From contig OY969575.1 in NCBI GenBank assembly GCA_963701205.1, positions 124,001 through 188,000 of the forward strand: a stretch of 64,000 nucleotides of DNA. The letters are read 5' to 3'. Under the pieces are notes generated by a model, which ran no database searches, had not been told where the DNA came from, and saw only the letters and a list, made by a program, of their open reading frames with translations. The translations under genes and the position numbers were made by a program. Origin of the DNA: JALZKA01 sp963701205. Its GTDB lineage: Bacteria > Actinomycetota > Thermoleophilia > Solirubrobacterales > 70-9. Positions 34,589 through 42,989 of this stretch are shown here, in pieces (position 1 is the stretch's first letter; each line of letters starts with the position of its first letter).

Positions 34589-35541
34589 AGCAAAAGCTCG
34601 CCCTCGCGGACGATCTCGCGCCCGTCAATCGCCACCGTGGGCTTCAGGACAACGCAGTCAAGGTGGATCGGCACCTGAACGACACCGCCAACGCCCGCCG
34701 AAGCGCCGAAAGCGACGTGGCAGGTACCAAGGAGCTTTTCATCTTCGAGCAGGTTGCCGGTCAGGATCGCCTTCTCGTTCGTGCCGATGCCAAGCTCGGC
34801 GACGCCCGTGCCCTGCGGGCCGGCTGCGCGCAGCATCTTCAGGAGCTGGGCACCCTCAGGGCCGCTCGCCTCTTCGAGGTTGCCATCCACCACTTGCAAC
34901 GTGATCGGCTCGCGAACCGCCCCGATCCCGCCGATCGTTCCGTCAACGACCAGCACTCCCCCACCCTCAGTCTCAAGCGGTCCGATGAATCCTTCGCCGC
35001 AGGGAAGGTTGCCGAAGGCACCCGGCTCGCTCAACTCCCCGGCGTCCGAGATTGCGGTGCGGCCTTCGATCCGAAGCATTAGGTCCGATCCACGCGGGCA
35101 GGTGATGCGGGCCTCGGATCCAGCATCAAGCGCAGCCGCGACCGCGGCCCCGCGGCGTCGTAGCTCGGCCATGTCGGCGCTCATGACCCGGGCGAGCATC
35201 TCGTCAGTCACTTCGGGCAAGGTGGCGATCCGGGCGCCGGCCTGGTTGGCCTCGCGCCTGGCCGCTGTGTGCGAAAGCGACTGCTGCGTCGGGCAAAGGA
35301 CCACGTCGGCAACCGCCATCGCCGCGGCAACCGCGGGCGGCGGCTCCGTGCCATGGGTGGCCCGTTCGGCCATCAGCATCAGAACCGCGTCGGCGCCCGC
35401 GCGACCAGCCTCGCCTCGCAGCCGCTCGCCCAGCCCCAGCGTGGCGGGGTTCGCCACCACAAGGACGTTCTCGCCATCGCGTACGCGAAGGCACTCGTTG
35501 ATAACGGCGGCAACGGCGCGCCCCAAATCGTCCATCTTCAT
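34585..35541 (-). CDS. M29-family aminopeptidase-like protein
   Basis: 318 residues from ATG 35541 (MKMDDLGRAVAAVINECLRV). Looks like the thermophilic aminopeptidase family M29: N-terminal half with VVANPATLGLGERLRGEAGR and QSLSHTAARREANQ, C-terminal metal domain with GLPCGE-type loop NLPCGEGFIGPLETEGGG, ELGIGTNEKA, TCHVAFGASAGVGG and HLDCVVLKP (His and Asp ligands). It is shorter than classical AmpS (about 400), mainly in the N-terminal half. Divergent from the reductase at 35556 with only 14 nt between. Confidence 0.75.
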   Translation of the reverse strand: MKMDDLGRAVAAVINECLRVRDGENVLVVANPATLGLGERLRGEAGRAGADAVLMLMAERATHGTEPPPAVAAAMAVADVVLCPTQQSLSHTAARREANQAGARIATLPEVTDEMLARVMSADMAELRRRGAAVAAALDAGSEARITCPRGSDLMLRIEGRTAISDAGELSEPGAFGNLPCGEGFIGPLETEGGGVLVVDGTIGGIGAVREPITLQVVDGNLEEASGPEGAQLLKMLRAAGPQGTGVAELGIGTNEKAILTGNLLEDEKLLGTCHVAFGASAGVGGVVQVPIHLDCVVLKPTVAIDGREIVREGELLL

Positions 35542-35555
35542 TAGCGTAGAGCCGG

Positions 35556-36113
35556 ATGGCAAAGACCATCTACTTCCTCGCCGCGTCCCTGGACGGATTC
35601 CTGGCCCGCCCCGACGGCGACCTCGATTGGCTGACGGGCTTCAAGGGCAGGGCGCTACCCGGCGTCGAGGCAACCACGCAGCAGTGCTACGCCGAGCTGA
35701 TCGAAAACACCGGCGTTCTCGTCACCGGATCAGGAACCTTTGAGTGGTTGATGGACCACGAAAATGATTGGCCCTACGAGCAGCCCACATTCCTGTTCAG
35801 CACGCGTGAACTCGACCTCCCAGAGGGCCGGGATATCCGCACGGTTCGCGGAGCGGTAGCCGATCATCACGCCGAGATCATGGCCGCCGGTGGTGGACGC
35901 AACGTCTGGCTGGTTGGCGGTGGCCAGTTGGCCATCCAGTACCAGCGCGCCGGGCTACTCGACGAACTCCACCTCACCATCGTCCCGGTCTTCCTGGGCG
36001 AAGGAATGCCGGCATTCGCTGGCGAGATCGCCGGCGAACTGGAGCTGATCGACTCGACGGTTTTCTCGCACGGGATGGTCGGCGCCCGCTACCGGATGCC
36101 GGCCGGAGACTGA
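35556..36113 (+). CDS. dihydrofolate reductase family protein (RibD-C like)
   Basis: 185 residues: MAKTIYFLAASLDGFLARPD, TGSGTFEWLMDHENDWPYEQ, AAGGGRNVWLVGGGQLAIQY and LTIVPVFLGEGMPAF. This is the YwjB/RibD C-terminal domain pattern, an NADPH-binding fold; many members have no known substrate. The frame is intact, and the stop codon lies inside the palindrome at 36108-36127. Confidence 0.85.
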   Translation: MAKTIYFLAASLDGFLARPDGDLDWLTGFKGRALPGVEATTQQCYAELIENTGVLVTGSGTFEWLMDHENDWPYEQPTFLFSTRELDLPEGRDIRTVRGAVADHHAEIMAAGGGRNVWLVGGGQLAIQYQRAGLLDELHLTIVPVFLGEGMPAFAGEIAGELELIDSTVFSHGMVGARYRMPAGD

Positions 36114-36127
36114 CCGACCGGTCAGTC
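36108..36127. promoter_or_regulatory. palindrome, candidate TetR-type operator for the fad operon
   Basis: GACTGACCGACCGGTCAGTC: 9-bp perfect arms around AC, covering the stop of the reductase gene and lying 60 nt before fadA. The size, symmetry and ACCG/CGGT core are typical of TetR-family repressors of fatty-acid degradation (FadR/PsrA/PaaR type). No such regulator gene is in the window. Confidence 0.5.
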
Positions 36128-36187
36128 GAAGCGCATCCCCCTAGAATCCCGATTGTCAATACCGACTCCGCAAAGGAAGCTCATCAC

Positions 36188-37405
36188 ATGGCACCTACCG
36201 ACGCACTGATCTTCGACGCGATCCGCACGCCCCGCGGGAAGGGCAAGTCGAACGGCTCGCTCCACACCACCAAGCCCATCGACTTGGTCGTCGGCCTCAT
36301 GCACGAGACGCTTTCACGCAATGTAACCCTCGATCCGGCACGCGTCGATGACGTTGTGCTCGGCTGCGTCACCCCCGTCGGCGACCAGGGTGCCGACATC
36401 GCCAAGACGGCAGCGATCAAGGCCGGTCTGCCGGACACGGTCGCAGGCGTTCAGCTAAACCGCTTTTGCGCGTCCGGCCTTGAGGCCGTCAACATCGCCG
36501 CCCAGAAGGTCGCTTCTGGCTGGGAGGATTTGGTCTTTGCCGGTGGCGTTGAATCAATGTCGCGCGTGCCGATGGGCACCGACGGTGGCGCCTGGGCGAT
36601 GGACCCGGAGACCGCCTATGACACCTCGTTTGTCCCCCAGGGAATCAGCGCCGACCTGATCGCGACGGTTGAGGAGTTCAGCCGCGAGGACGTGGACGCC
36701 TACGCAACCCGCTCGCAGGAACGCGCCGCGGCGGCGCAGGCGGAGGGCCGGTTTGACAAGTCGGTGATTCCGGTGACCGACATCAACGACCAGGTCGTGC
36801 TTGAAAAGGACGAGTTCATCCGGGCCGGCACCACGGTCGAGACGCTCGGCAAGCTCAACCCCTCGTTTGAGGTAATGGGTGAGATGGGCGGCTTCGACGC
36901 AGTGGCGCTCCAGAAGTACCACTGGGTCGAGAAAATCAACCACGTCCACACCCCTGGCAACTCGTCGGGGATCGTGGACGGCGCGGCGCTGGTGACGATC
37001 GGCAACGAGCGCACCGGCGATGAGTTGGGCCTCAAGGCCCGCGGCCGGATCCTCGCGACGGCCCTCTCGGGCGCCGACCCGACAATCATGCTGACCGGCC
37101 CGGCCCCGGCGTCGAAGAAGGCGCTTGAGAAGGCCGGCCTGACCGTTGATGACCTCGACCTGGTCGAGATCAACGAAGCCTTCGCCGCGGTCGTGTTGCG
37201 GTTCGTCCGCGATATGGGCCTTGACATGAGCAAGGTCAACGTCAACGGCGGCGCGATCGCAATGGGGCATCCCCTCGGCGCAACCGGCGCGATGATCCTG
37301 GGAACGATCCTTGACGAGCTCGAGCGCACCGGCGGCCGCTACGGCCTTTGCACCCTGTGCGTCGGCGGCGGCATGGGCATCGCGACTGTAGTCGAGGCTT
37401 TATGA
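36188..37405 (+). CDS. fadA: acetyl-CoA acyltransferase (thiolase)
   Basis: 405 residues; AAGGAAG lies 9 nt before the ATG. Thiolase with nucleophilic Cys in LNRFCASGLEAVNIAAQKV, LVFAGGVESMSRVPMG, the His motif GGAIAMGHPLGATGAMIL and the second Cys in CTLCVGGGMGIATV. It performs the last step of beta-oxidation. First gene of fadA-fadB, followed by the mutase. Confidence 0.95.
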   Translation: MAPTDALIFDAIRTPRGKGKSNGSLHTTKPIDLVVGLMHETLSRNVTLDPARVDDVVLGCVTPVGDQGADIAKTAAIKAGLPDTVAGVQLNRFCASGLEAVNIAAQKVASGWEDLVFAGGVESMSRVPMGTDGGAWAMDPETAYDTSFVPQGISADLIATVEEFSREDVDAYATRSQERAAAAQAEGRFDKSVIPVTDINDQVVLEKDEFIRAGTTVETLGKLNPSFEVMGEMGGFDAVALQKYHWVEKINHVHTPGNSSGIVDGAALVTIGNERTGDELGLKARGRILATALSGADPTIMLTGPAPASKKALEKAGLTVDDLDLVEINEAFAAVVLRFVRDMGLDMSKVNVNGGAIAMGHPLGATGAMILGTILDELERTGGRYGLCTLCVGGGMGIATVVEAL

Positions 37406-37423
37406 GCCTCGACGGTTCATTGA

Positions 37424-37461
37424 GCGCTTCGCGCGAAAGCAGCATGTCAGGCGCGAAGCGC
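37424..37461 (+). other. hairpin between fadA and fadB
   Basis: GCGCTTCGCGC (37424-37434) and GCGCGAAGCGC (37451-37461) form a perfect 11-bp stem with a 16-nt loop. No T-run follows, so an mRNA-stability or processing hairpin is more likely than a terminator. Confidence 0.55.
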
Positions 37462-37531
37462 CGCAAATTGACTTTCGAGCGAATCAGCTAGTTCGCCCGC
37501 ACCCACCAAGACCTACCAAGAGAAAGAAGCA

Positions 37532-39727
37532 ATGAGCGAGAGCAGCACGATCCGCTGGGACAAGGACGCCGACGGCGTTGTCGTCCTGACGATGGACGAC
37601 CCCAACCAATCGGCGAACACCATGAACGAGGCCTACGGCCGCTCGATGGCAGCAACCGTCGAGCGCCTCGAGGCTGAAAAGGACGAGATCACCGGGGTCA
37701 TCCTGACCTCGGCGAAATCCACGTTCTTCGCCGGCGGCGATTTGAACGACCTGCTGGCCGCAACCCCGGAGGATGCGCCCCGGATGGCCGAGGGAGTTCG
37801 CGAGATCAAGGCCCAGCTACGTCGCCTGGAGACACTTGGCAAGCCGGTCGTCGCTGCGATCAACGGCGCCGCCCTGGGCGGCGGCTTGGAGATCGCGTTG
37901 GCCGCCCACCACCGCATCGCCGTTGGCGACCCCGCGGCAAAGGTTCAGCTCGGCTTTCCGGAAGTGCAGCTTGGCCTCCTGCCCGGTGGCGGCGGCGTCG
38001 TTCGATCCGTCCGGATGTTCGGCATCGTCGACGCGCTGATGAAGCTTCTGCTCGAAGGCAAGCGCTACCAGCCCGCCAAGGCGCTGGAGATGGGCCTGAT
38101 CGACAAGGTCGTCGATGCAAAGGACGACCTGATCCCGGCCGCCAAGGCGTGGATCGAGGCCAACCCAGAGGCCGCCCAGCCCTGGGACTCCAAGGGCTAC
38201 AAGCTGCCCGGCGGCGCTCCCTCGAATCCGAAGCTGGCCGCCAACCTTCCGGCCTTCCCGGCGAATCTGCGCAAACAGCTGAAGGGCGCCAACTACCCGG
38301 CTCCACACCACATCATGGCCGCCGCCGTCGAGGGTGCGCAGGTGGACTTCGACTCGGCGATCGAGATCGAAGGGCGCTACTTCACCGACCTCGCTGTCGG
38401 CCAAGTCGCCAAGAACATGATCCAAGCGTTCTTCTTTGACCTGCAGCAGGTCAACGGCGACCGCGACCGCCCGGCTGAGATCGAGCCGTTCGCGGCGCAG
38501 AAGGTGGTTGTCTTGGGCGCCGGGATGATGGGCGCCGCAATCGCCTACGTCTCCGCCAAGGCCGGCATCGAGGTCGTGCTTAAGGACGTCGACCAGGAGG
38601 CGGCCGAGAAGGGCAAGGCCTATTCCGAGAAGCTCGTCGCCAAGGGCGTCGAGCGCGGCAAGACCACCCAGGAAAAGGGTGACGCCCTGTTGGCGTTGAT
38701 CACGCCGACGACCGATCCGGCAGCGGCTGAGGGCGCTGACCTGGTGATCGAGGCCGTGTTCGAGGACCCCGCTGTGAAGGCCAAGGTCTTCGCCGAGATC
38801 GAGCCCTACTTGGCCGACGGTGCGCTGCTGGGCTCAAACACCTCGACCCTGCCGATCACAGGCCTCGCCGAGGGCGTCAGCCGTCCAACCGAGTTCATCG
38901 GGCTTCACTTCTTCTCGCCGGTGGACAAGATGCCGCTGCTCGAGATCATCAAAGGCGAGGAGACATCGCAGGAGACGCTCTACCGCGCGCTCGACGTCGC
39001 CAAGCAGATCAAGAAGACCCCGATCGTCGTCAACGACAGCCGTGGCTTCTTCACCAGTCGCGTCATCGGCACCTTCATCAACGAGGGCATCGCGATGCTG
39101 AAGGAAGGCGTTCCCGCGCCAACGATCGAACAAGCCTCATCGCAGGCCGGCTACCCGGCGCCTGTCCTGCAGTTGATGGACGAGCTCAACATGGAGCTTG
39201 CCGCCAAGATCCGCAAGTCAACCGTTGAGGCGCTTGTGGCCGAGGGCATCGAGGTTCCAGACCATCCCGCGTTCGAGGTTGTTGACCGGATGCTCGAACT
39301 CGAAAGGCCGGGCAAGCTTCGCGGCGCGGGCTTCTATGAGTACGAGGACGGCAAGCGGACCGGCCTGTGGCCGGGCCTTCGTGACGAGTATCCGCCGGTT
39401 GCGGATCCGTCGCAGATCTCGCTTCGCGACCTCGAGGAGCGCATGCTCTTCGCCGAAGCACTTGAGACGATCAAGTGCCTTGATGAGGGCGTGATCGAGA
39501 CGATCGCCGACGCCAACATCGGTTCGGTCTTCGGAATCGGCTTCCCGGGTTGGACCGGCGGGGTCATCCAGTACATCAACGGCTACGAGGGCGGGCCCGC
39601 GGGGTTCGTCGAGCGATCGCGCGAGTTGGCGGCGGCATTCGGCGAGCGCTTTGAGCCGCCGGCTTCGCTGGTTGAACTGGCGGAGTCGGGCGGCACATAC
39701 TCGGACAAGGCGCTAGCTGCGGCCTAG
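37532..39727 (+). CDS. fadB: fatty-acid oxidation bifunctional protein (enoyl-CoA hydratase / 3-hydroxyacyl-CoA dehydrogenase)
   Basis: 731 residues with a GAGAAAGAA ribosome site. Residues 1-300: crotonase domain with the oxyanion loop PVVAAINGAALGGGLEIALA and glutamates in GFPEVQLGLLPGGGG. Residues 325-500: NAD-binding domain VVVLGAGMMGAAIAYVSAKA and the dehydrogenase signature LHFFSPVDKMPLLEIIKGEE. C-terminal dehydrogenase domains follow (DSRGFFTSRVIGTFINEGIA; SVFGIGFPGWTGGVIQYING). With fadA it forms the trifunctional-type beta-oxidation pair. A TetR-type operator lies upstream of fadA. Confidence 0.95.
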   Translation: MSESSTIRWDKDADGVVVLTMDDPNQSANTMNEAYGRSMAATVERLEAEKDEITGVILTSAKSTFFAGGDLNDLLAATPEDAPRMAEGVREIKAQLRRLETLGKPVVAAINGAALGGGLEIALAAHHRIAVGDPAAKVQLGFPEVQLGLLPGGGGVVRSVRMFGIVDALMKLLLEGKRYQPAKALEMGLIDKVVDAKDDLIPAAKAWIEANPEAAQPWDSKGYKLPGGAPSNPKLAANLPAFPANLRKQLKGANYPAPHHIMAAAVEGAQVDFDSAIEIEGRYFTDLAVGQVAKNMIQAFFFDLQQVNGDRDRPAEIEPFAAQKVVVLGAGMMGAAIAYVSAKAGIEVVLKDVDQEAAEKGKAYSEKLVAKGVERGKTTQEKGDALLALITPTTDPAAAEGADLVIEAVFEDPAVKAKVFAEIEPYLADGALLGSNTSTLPITGLAEGVSRPTEFIGLHFFSPVDKMPLLEIIKGEETSQETLYRALDVAKQIKKTPIVVNDSRGFFTSRVIGTFINEGIAMLKEGVPAPTIEQASSQAGYPAPVLQLMDELNMELAAKIRKSTVEALVAEGIEVPDHPAFEVVDRMLELERPGKLRGAGFYEYEDGKRTGLWPGLRDEYPPVADPSQISLRDLEERMLFAEALETIKCLDEGVIETIADANIGSVFGIGFPGWTGGVIQYINGYEGGPAGFVERSRELAAAFGERFEPPASLVELAESGGTYSDKALAAA

Positions 39728-39746
39728 TCGGCGTACGCTTTTAGAC

Positions 39747-41390
39747 ATGCCGGCGACCTCCACCCCCCGCGAGCAATGGGAGGCCGCATACGCCCAGGCG
39801 CCTGAGCGTGAGGCGCTGTTTGAGACCATTTCCGGACACCCGATCCGGCCGCTCTACGGACCGCAGGAGGCGGACGCTGAGCACGATGGCAAGCTCGGCT
39901 ACCCAGGGCAGTTCCCGTTCACGCGCGGCATCTACCCGTCGATGCACCGCGGGCGACTGTGGACGATGCGCCAGTTCGCGGGCTTCGGCACCGTCGAGGA
40001 GACAAACGAGCGGTTCCGCTACCTGCTCGACCATGGCCAGACCGGGCTCTCGACGGCGTTTGACATGCCGACGCTGATGGGGCTCGACTCCGACCACCCG
40101 CGGTCGCTCGGCGAAGTCGGGGTCGAAGGCGTGGCACTTGACACCGTCGACGACATGCTGACCCTGTTCGACGACATCCCGCTTGATCAAGTCACCGTCT
40201 CAATGACGATCAATGCGCCGGCCGCAATCGTCCTCGCGTTCTACGTCGTCGCCGCCGAGGAGCGCGGCTTCAGCCCCGACAAGCTCGGCGGCACGATCCA
40301 GACCGACATCCTCAAGGAGTACATCGCTCAGAAGGAGTGGTGCTTTCCGATTCGCCCGGCGATGGCGTTGGTCGGCGACATGGTCGAGTGGTGCTCGCAG
40401 ACGATGCCGCGCTGGCATCCGATCTCGATCTCCGGCTACCACATCCGCGAAGCTGGATCGACCGCGGCCCAGGAGCTTGCTTTCACACTGAAGGACGGCT
40501 TCACCTACGTTGAGGAAGCGATCGAGCGGGGCCTCGATGTCGACGACTTTGCCCCGCGCCTCTCGTTTTTCTTCAACGCCCACCTCGACTTCTTCGAGGA
40601 GATCGCGAAGTACCGCGCCGCCCGCCGGATCTGGGCGACCGAGATGCGCGACACCTACGGCGCCAAGGATCCGCGCTCGCAGATGATGCGCTTTCACACC
40701 CAGACGGCGGGCGTCTCGCTCACGGCGCAGCAGCCCCTGGTCAACATCGTCAGGACGACAATTGAGGCGCTGGCGGGCGTCCTCGGCGGCACCCAGTCAC
40801 TGCACACGAACTCCTTTGACGAGGCGCTGGCCCTGCCGACCGAAGCGGCCGTGCGGATCGCGCTGAGGACGCAGCAGGTGATCGCCCACGAATCCGGCGT
40901 CACCAACACCGTGGACCCACTCGGCGGCGCCTATTTCGTCGAGGCGCTGACCGACGAGATCGAGGCTGCGGCCTATGACTACTTCGCCCGGATTGACGAG
41001 CTGGGCGGCATGGTCGCCGCGATCGAAGAGGGTTTCCCTCAACGCGAGATCGCCGAGGCCGCCTTCCAATACCAGCGCGAGGTCGATACCAAGGAGCGCA
41101 TTGTGGTCGGGGTCAACGAGCACCGGGTCGAAGGTGACGAGCTCGGCAACTTGCACAAGGCCGACCCGGGCGCGGAGACGCGGCAGCGCGAGCGGCTCGA
41201 GGCCACGAAGTCGCGCCGCGATGGAGCTGCTGTCGAGGCCACGCTGAGCGACTTGGCCGCAGCTGCGGAGGCGAAGCAGAACCTGATGGAACCCCTCATC
41301 GCATGCGCCCGGGCTCGCGTGGCCGAGGGCGAGATCATCGAGCGCCTGCAGACCGTCTACGGCACCTACACCGAGCAGCCCGAGTTCTGA
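39747..41390 (+). CDS. B12-dependent acyl-CoA mutase large subunit (isobutyryl-CoA mutase-like)
   Basis: 547 residues: catalytic TIM barrel only, with no cobalamin domain at the C-terminus (ends YGTYTEQPEF). Signatures: TAFDMPTLMGLDSDHPRSLG, ISISGYHIREAGSTAAQELA, FHTQTAGVSLTAQQPLVNIV and VLGGTQSLHTNSFDEALALP. Two substrate-pocket residues, F77 in TMRQFAGFG and Q195 in YIAQKEW, match isobutyryl-CoA mutase (Phe/Gln) rather than methylmalonyl-CoA mutase (Tyr/Arg); their spacing of 118 equals that of the known enzyme. The B12-binding small subunit and a MeaB-type GTPase must lie elsewhere. The start is 19 nt after fadB. Confidence 0.88.
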   Translation: MPATSTPREQWEAAYAQAPEREALFETISGHPIRPLYGPQEADAEHDGKLGYPGQFPFTRGIYPSMHRGRLWTMRQFAGFGTVEETNERFRYLLDHGQTGLSTAFDMPTLMGLDSDHPRSLGEVGVEGVALDTVDDMLTLFDDIPLDQVTVSMTINAPAAIVLAFYVVAAEERGFSPDKLGGTIQTDILKEYIAQKEWCFPIRPAMALVGDMVEWCSQTMPRWHPISISGYHIREAGSTAAQELAFTLKDGFTYVEEAIERGLDVDDFAPRLSFFFNAHLDFFEEIAKYRAARRIWATEMRDTYGAKDPRSQMMRFHTQTAGVSLTAQQPLVNIVRTTIEALAGVLGGTQSLHTNSFDEALALPTEAAVRIALRTQQVIAHESGVTNTVDPLGGAYFVEALTDEIEAAAYDYFARIDELGGMVAAIEEGFPQREIAEAAFQYQREVDTKERIVVGVNEHRVEGDELGNLHKADPGAETRQRERLEATKSRRDGAAVEATLSDLAAAAEAKQNLMEPLIACARARVAEGEIIERLQTVYGTYTEQPEF

Positions 41391-41415
41391 TCCCGTAGCT
41401 AGGCTTCCCGTCCCC
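41391..41415 (+). promoter_or_regulatory. promoter of tRNA-Met
   Basis: TAGGCT at 41400-41405 ends 10 nt before the first tRNA base, the usual -10 distance. Confidence 0.4.
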
Positions 41416-41489
41416 GCCGGGGTAGCTCAGCTGGTTAGAGCAGCGGAATCATAATCCGCGTGTCGGGGGTTCGAGTCCCTCCCCCGGCA
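41416..41489 (+). tRNA. tRNA-Met (CAT)
   Basis: A 74-nt cloverleaf: acceptor GCCGGGG pairs with CCCCGGC, D-arm TAGCTCAGCTGGTTAGAGCA, anticodon stem GCGGA/TCCGC with loop ATCATAA (anticodon CAT at 41450-41452), and T-arm around GGTTCGAGTCC. CCA is not encoded. Elongator Met is most likely; an Ile tRNA with modified C34 cannot be excluded from sequence alone. Its 3' half recurs at 43317-43363 and 45269-45311. Confidence 0.9.
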
Positions 41490-41511
41490 TGACAAAACGG
41501 GCTTGAGGCGA

Positions 41512-41526
41512 GATACTGAGTGGGCG
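41512..41526 (+). promoter_or_regulatory. recurring GATACT promoter block before NTF2-like genes
   Basis: GATACT followed by GAGTGGGCG and the ATG at 41527. The same block precedes other genes of the array: GATACT at 43386, 45377, 46457 and 46933 (each 9 nt before the start), 47367 (8 nt, universal stress gene) and 45034 (truncated methyltransferase). The distance suggests leaderless or nearly leaderless transcripts. Confidence 0.5.
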
Positions 41527-41919
41527 ATGTCGCAAGAGAATGTGGAGATCATCCGACGGCTCTACGAAGCCTTCCACGCCAGCGACGTAGCGGGTCTCGA
41601 TTACTTCCATCCAGACGTCGTAACCGACGCGAGTCACCGAGTTGATGGGCGGCTAGGCCATGGTCGAGACGAACTCTTGACGATTCTGGCGGAATGGATG
41701 ACCACCTGGGAGGAGTGGCGGGAAGAGATCGAGGAGATACACGACCTTGGGGACCGGGTGCTGGTGATCTCCACACAGCGGGGTCGCGGTAAGGGAAGCG
41801 GGGTCGAGTGGGAGGGCCGCTTTTGGATGCTCTATGAAATTGAGCAAGGGAAGATCAGTCGCTGGACGATCTATGACCGTCCCGAAGAGGTCCTCGAAGC
41901 CGCCGGGCTTGAGGAGTAG
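41527..41919 (+). CDS. NTF2/SnoaL-like protein, array copy 1
   Basis: 130 residues, MSQENVEIIRRLYEAFHASD ... VLEAAGLEE. The start is ATG 41527 because it carries the family N-terminus and sits 9 nt behind GATACT. NTF2-like cone fold: N-terminal helix, F/YHPDVV strand, EWREEIEEIHDLGDRVLVIS, RGKGSGVEWEGRFWMLYEIE and SRWTIYDRPEEVLEAAG. This fold serves as ketosteroid isomerase, polyketide cyclase or a binding pocket; no catalytic Asp/His set is clear, so no reaction is assigned. It sits 37 nt behind tRNA-Met and is followed 3 nt later by copy 2. Confidence 0.8.
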   Translation: MSQENVEIIRRLYEAFHASDVAGLDYFHPDVVTDASHRVDGRLGHGRDELLTILAEWMTTWEEWREEIEEIHDLGDRVLVISTQRGRGKGSGVEWEGRFWMLYEIEQGKISRWTIYDRPEEVLEAAGLEE

Positions 41920-41922
41920 ACG

Positions 41923-42321
41923 ATGTCGCAGGAGAACGTGGACGTGGTAATGGCTTGCTTCGCGCTGTTCGGAAAAGGCGATCTTGAGGGCATCCTTCAA
42001 TACATAAATCCTGACGGCGAAGTCATCGAGTCCCCCACGATGCCGGACGCCCAGACATTCCATGGGCACGAGGGCTTTATTACCGCCATCGGCCACTGGT
42101 CTGGCGAGTTCGACGACTTCCAGGTAGAGATCGAACGACTGATCGATGCTGGTGACACGGTGATTACCTTCGTCCGCCAGGTGGCTCGCGGCAAGCACAG
42201 CGGTGTCCCGGTGGAAACGCGAGTTGGGAACGTCTACACCTTCCGGAACGGCCGAATATTGAGGTGGGAAATGTTCGTCCCACCCGAAAAGGCCCTCGAA
42301 GCCGCCGGGCTATCGGAGTAG
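41923..42321 (+). CDS. NTF2/SnoaL-like protein, array copy 2
   Basis: 132 residues, MSQENVDVVMACFALFGKGD ... KALEAAGLSE. Same fold as copy 1: YINPDGEVIESPTMPDAQTF, a helix HEGFITAIGHWSGEFDDFQV, then strands IDAGDTVITFVRQVARGKHS and VYTFRNGRILRWEMFVPPEK. Translationally linked to copy 1. Identity with copy 1 is concentrated at both ends (MSQENV, ARGKxSG, EAAGL), while the pocket-lining middle differs, so the two probably bind different ligands. Confidence 0.8.
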   Translation: MSQENVDVVMACFALFGKGDLEGILQYINPDGEVIESPTMPDAQTFHGHEGFITAIGHWSGEFDDFQVEIERLIDAGDTVITFVRQVARGKHSGVPVETRVGNVYTFRNGRILRWEMFVPPEKALEAAGLSE

Positions 42322-42457
42322 GACGCCGACAGCCCTGCTCGCACCGCAACCCGAGTGGACGCGGCTGCAGGAGATCTGGAAGCTCGTGAGCTGCTAGCCG
42401 CCCTCACCGCTAGTGGATTTCCGTTAGGCTCAAATCGAACGTGTGGACGGACGGCAA

Positions 42458-42958
42458 ATGAGGTCCAGGATCGGCGGCTACCTGCGGCAGCAACACCTGG
42501 CGCTGCTCGCTCTGATCGTCGCGCTGAGCGGCACCGCATACGCCGCGACGAAGGTCGGCCCCAACGAGATCGCAACGAACGCGGTCCGCGCGAAACACAT
42601 CAAGACGGAGAACGTCCACGGCAAGGACCTGCGCTGCCCGGGCAGCATGAAGCTGCGCGGCGGCTTGTGCTTCGAGCGAACCGCCCGCCCGCCCGCCAAC
42701 TGGGACGACGCGCTCGAGCGATGTGCGTCGCTGCGGCGGCGTCTCCCGACCATCGCCGAGGCGCTGCTCGCGATCGAGACCTTCCCCACCCCGCCCTCGC
42801 AAGAGAACTACTGGACCTCGGACTCGACTCACCGAGACGACGGTGACAACCAGTTCAGCGCGTTCGTCGCGAACCTTGAAGCGGGGACGCTCGACGTCGG
42901 CTACGCAGGGCAGTTCAACCCGAACGCCTACATCTGCGTGACCGGCGCCGGCGCCTGA
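42458..42958 (+). CDS. exported protein with NAV..KHIK repeat and lectin-like C-terminal domain
   Basis: 166 residues from ATG 42458 (an in-frame GTG at 42443 is the alternative). N-terminus MRSRIGGYLRQQHLALLALI then SGTAYAATKVGPNEIATNAV-RAKHIKTENV: signal peptide plus the repeat type also seen at 26810. The C-terminal 115 residues contain four Cys (DLRCPGSM, GGLCFERT, LERCASLRRRLPTIAEAL, AYICVTG) with NYWTSDSTHRDDG between, the order found in C-type lectin-like folds (C, W/YW, C). I infer an extracellular binding protein. It interrupts the NTF2 array. Confidence 0.6.
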   Translation: MRSRIGGYLRQQHLALLALIVALSGTAYAATKVGPNEIATNAVRAKHIKTENVHGKDLRCPGSMKLRGGLCFERTARPPANWDDALERCASLRRRLPTIAEALLAIETFPTPPSQENYWTSDSTHRDDGDNQFSAFVANLEAGTLDVGYAGQFNPNAYICVTGAGA

Positions 42959-42989
42959 GTAGTCCGAGCGCTGGGAGCAGGTCCGACGA

